Positions 61,756 through 64,000 of a stretch of DNA of 64,000 nucleotides are shown here, one piece after another. The notes beneath the pieces were generated by a model. The model did no database searches, was not told the origin of the DNA, and worked only from the letters and a program-made list of their open reading frames with translations. This DNA is from Hydractinia symbiolongicarpus. Its lineage: Eukaryota; Cnidaria; Hydrozoa; Anthoathecata; Hydractiniidae. The first letter of the stretch is position 1. Every line of letters starts with the position of its first letter. A program made the translations under genes and the position numbers. Location of the stretch: assembly GCF_029227915.1 (NCBI RefSeq), contig NC_079888.1:7127001-7191000 (forward strand), in the 5' to 3' direction.

Positions 61756-64000
61756 GGATAATACTGATATTACTTTGTTCAACATCAGCGAGACCACCCT
61801 TAGACTCTGGTTCAAAGACAAAATTCGAGGAGAAGGGATCGTAACATTGTAAAAGGAAAACCTGTTCCTAAAGCTGTGCACATTTTAGTTGACACTCTGC
61901 CAGTTGTTCGTGACCGACCAAACTCAATGGAAGGTTTACAGAACCCTATTAAGTTTATGCAAATGGAAGAGACACGCCTGATCGATTTCAATAACTGTTG
62001 AAATTTTGGAACTATCCACCACCTGTAAAGGCATCATCAATTTCCAAGCCTGCGCGGAAAGTATATTTGAGGAGAATGGTTCTGTGGATGCCCCAGATGA
62101 TTTAGAACTTAGATTTGTCCCAACTTTGGTAGAAGTGTACAAACCCGAGGTATACACCGAAAAATGCACCTGGTTTTGGATTTAAAAGATTTCTACTATT
62201 TTGCATCAGAATATTTCAGTTATGCCGTAAACGTTAAGCTTTCTGCTGTACTTACATACAAATATGCATGTGACACTGCTATCATTTCTTTGAGATCCAG
62301 AACTCTTGGAAACAGTAGCAACGCCGTGAACAACACTCTGCTTGAAATGCATAGTGAATACTGGGTCAAAGTAATCTGGACTATCTCAGAGATTGTCAAA
62401 CGCATAAGGCAGTATTGGCCATGCTAAATGCAAAACCATGCGTATATACTAAAGCTGGTGCATTTCGGGTCTTACCTAATTCTTAAAGGTTTTTTTGGCT
62501 GCATTTGCAAGAGATGTGTGGTCCAGATTAAACATATGCAAGGCGTCGGTTACCAGTGTATTTGGAGATGTAATAAAAATCGATTCTACCAAAAAAATAA
62601 TTTCAACAATTACAGGAGGTGCAAAAAAAGTCTGCAACTTGGGTGAGAAATGTTGATAATGAGTATGGTGCTATCTTGCAAAGCATTGTAACATCATCAG
62701 AGTCAAATGGGTCTTTGCAACCTATGGCAGATGGCCTGTTGTCACGGTACAAAAAAACAGATGTTCCAACACCTATCCTTTTGTATACCGACAGAGATTA
62801 TTGTAGTCTTAGTGGACCATCAAGGTTTCAGAGGTTGTTTCCATTCTTGGGACAGTTTGGAAGTTCGCTTGGATATTTGACACTTTATGAGAGGCATTGT
62901 GGTTGGCTGTACTTCCGGTCCCTTTGTCACCGCTTTCGGCGTGTATTTTTGAATGGGAAGAAGGTGATTACAAAAAGATAGTTGCTGCTAAGAAGGAAGA
63001 GCTTCAGATGAAAGGACAGTCGGTACCCTCGTTAAAAACAGTTACCAATGCAATAGCAAAAGATGCATTGGCCAGACATTGCATGAGATACGCGAGAGGT
63101 GCTTCAGTGGCCATAAAAAATAATTAAACACTTTATCTTACATATACTGGGTGTACTGACACTTAAGGTGTGCCATTGCTAAGGGAGAACATGGCAGAAA
63201 TAAATAATGAGCAAAAGAAGCATAATGTTTGCATCCAAGACCCAGACATGCCATTATATACTCAGGTGAAAATGGTCAAAAAAGGAGCTTCGTTTTTGCC
63301 ATTGCACGGCTGTGCCAGAGAAAACATTTCATTAGAAACTTTTCACTGCCACCTGTTAAAGTTCATTCCAGGATCTTCTGGCAATGCAGTAAATTTTCAA
63401 GCGTATTCAATGGATGGATTGGTCAGACGGAACACCCTGAGGAAATACCAGGCAGAAGGTGCAGTGATTACGTTCCTTTGATGTTAATCTCGTTGTGAAA
63501 TTTAACAAAATGCATTTGGATGTACGTAAAAAAACGTTTAACAACAAACCTGTTTCAAATAACGCAAGGAATGAAGTCAATGGTATGGAACATCTTTTTC
63601 GAAAAATTGACATAAGCTTTGTTAAGCTTACGTGGACAGTACCATCTAAAACGGGTGAGAGTTAGACGATGAGAGCAATGAGGTTAATATCGACATCGAT
63701 ACTTCTGCTTTCAACCATTCAGTAAAGGACGTGGCTGATGAAGATGATGATGGGGCAGAAGAGATCGATGACACCACTAAAGAAATTCCAATTGGAATCA
63801 TCTTGATACGTTGGCACAAGCTCTTTTAGCATCACATGCTTTTAGTAGTTCGGATGAAGATGCAGAAAAACACCAGTTTCTTCAATCAATTGGACGAATA
63901 TGACAAAAAACCACTAACATTTACAACAGTTTACCCAAAACCAGTTAAAGGACGCTTCTGCACAGGGAAAAAGGAAGGTTTTACTGGTTTGGTACAAATA
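61756..64000 (+). pseudogene. DUF6729-type protein relic, array unit 6 (cut by window end)
   Basis: Matches unit 3 at its private variants (CAACACCGTTGG just before 61,756, GAGCAATGAGG near 63,672). The array continues beyond the window. Confidence 0.6.

Larger units (their letters stand above)
44787..64000 (+). repeat. Tandem array, 3.39-kb unit, 10,178-bp higher-order period
   Basis: Landmark 'GGATAATACTGATATTAC' or its edge variant occurs at about 44,786, then 48,186, 51,578, 54,971, 58,364 and 61,756, giving units of about 3,400, 3,392, 3,393, 3,393 and 3,392 bp. Unit 2 and unit 5 share private variants, as do units 3 and 6 and units 1 and 4, so the true period of near identity is 10,178 bp. 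The array runs off the right end. Each unit has a broken DUF6729-type coding region (about 2.3 kb) and a spacer (about 1.1 kb). Confidence 0.9.

Noticed and set aside
44787-64000. rDNA, histone or 5S-type functional gene cluster
   Set aside because: The unit contains frame-broken DUF6729-type protein blocks and no rRNA or histone sequence.

Overview
The window is eukaryotic, animal genomic DNA, AT-rich and crowded with transposon relics. A cnidarian, perhaps a hydrozoan, is the best guess. I infer this from the protein families present (a Maverick/Polinton of the cnidarian type, DUF6729-like proteins, HIRAN-like fragments, 'CAACCTCG' MITEs), not from any host marker gene. I see no rRNA, tRNA or CRISPR array, and no certain intact host gene.

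Layout. 1-10,070: the 3' end of a HIRAN-like reading frame, then gene-poor DNA with old direct repeats and decayed transposases (pogo-like, LINE, and a 'GKGxxDGxGG' DDE-like family). 10,077-15,971: a complete-length BEL/Pao LTR retrotransposon (146/147-bp LTRs, TSD TTTAC) whose coding region is broken. 15,980-19,270: further transposase relics and GTCCGACAC-type repeats. 19,276-35,570: a 16.3-kb Maverick/Polinton, apparently intact, with 243-bp TIRs that look identical and a direct repeat AGACA at both edges. 35,571-44,780: repeats and relics (LINE RT, HARBI-like DDE, YqaJ-like nuclease, USP-like peptidase, small MITE, small structured repeats). 44,787 to the end: a tandem array with a ~3.39-kb unit carrying a broken DUF6729-type gene, organised in a 10,178-bp three-unit higher-order repeat.

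The Polinton is the centrepiece. It encodes a virus-like set: minor and major jelly-roll capsid proteins, an A32-like packaging ATPase, a DD35E retroviral-type integrase with a C-terminal chromo/SH3-like tail, and a protein-primed family B DNA polymerase. It also has a 393-aa conserved Polinton protein, several small membrane proteins and a coiled-coil membrane protein. I found no adenovirus-like cysteine protease. Three adjacent right-arm genes (89 aa, 176 aa and the polymerase) each begin with the same kind of small SAP/Rho-N-like helical module; the last two also share upstream repeats and a start-proximal box. The 176-aa protein ends in a RING whose Cys/His spacing equals that of MDM2.

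Regulation can be read from the DNA. Palindromes, mostly of the form TTAC-loop-GTAA, lie just past the stop codons and divide the Polinton into candidate transcription units. Two divergent gene pairs share a near-identical 38-39-bp intergenic promoter (ATTTAAA ... CTAATATAATA), while RING and polymerase use a different box (AAAATCGTATATCA). The structural genes and the replication genes may therefore have separate promoter classes.
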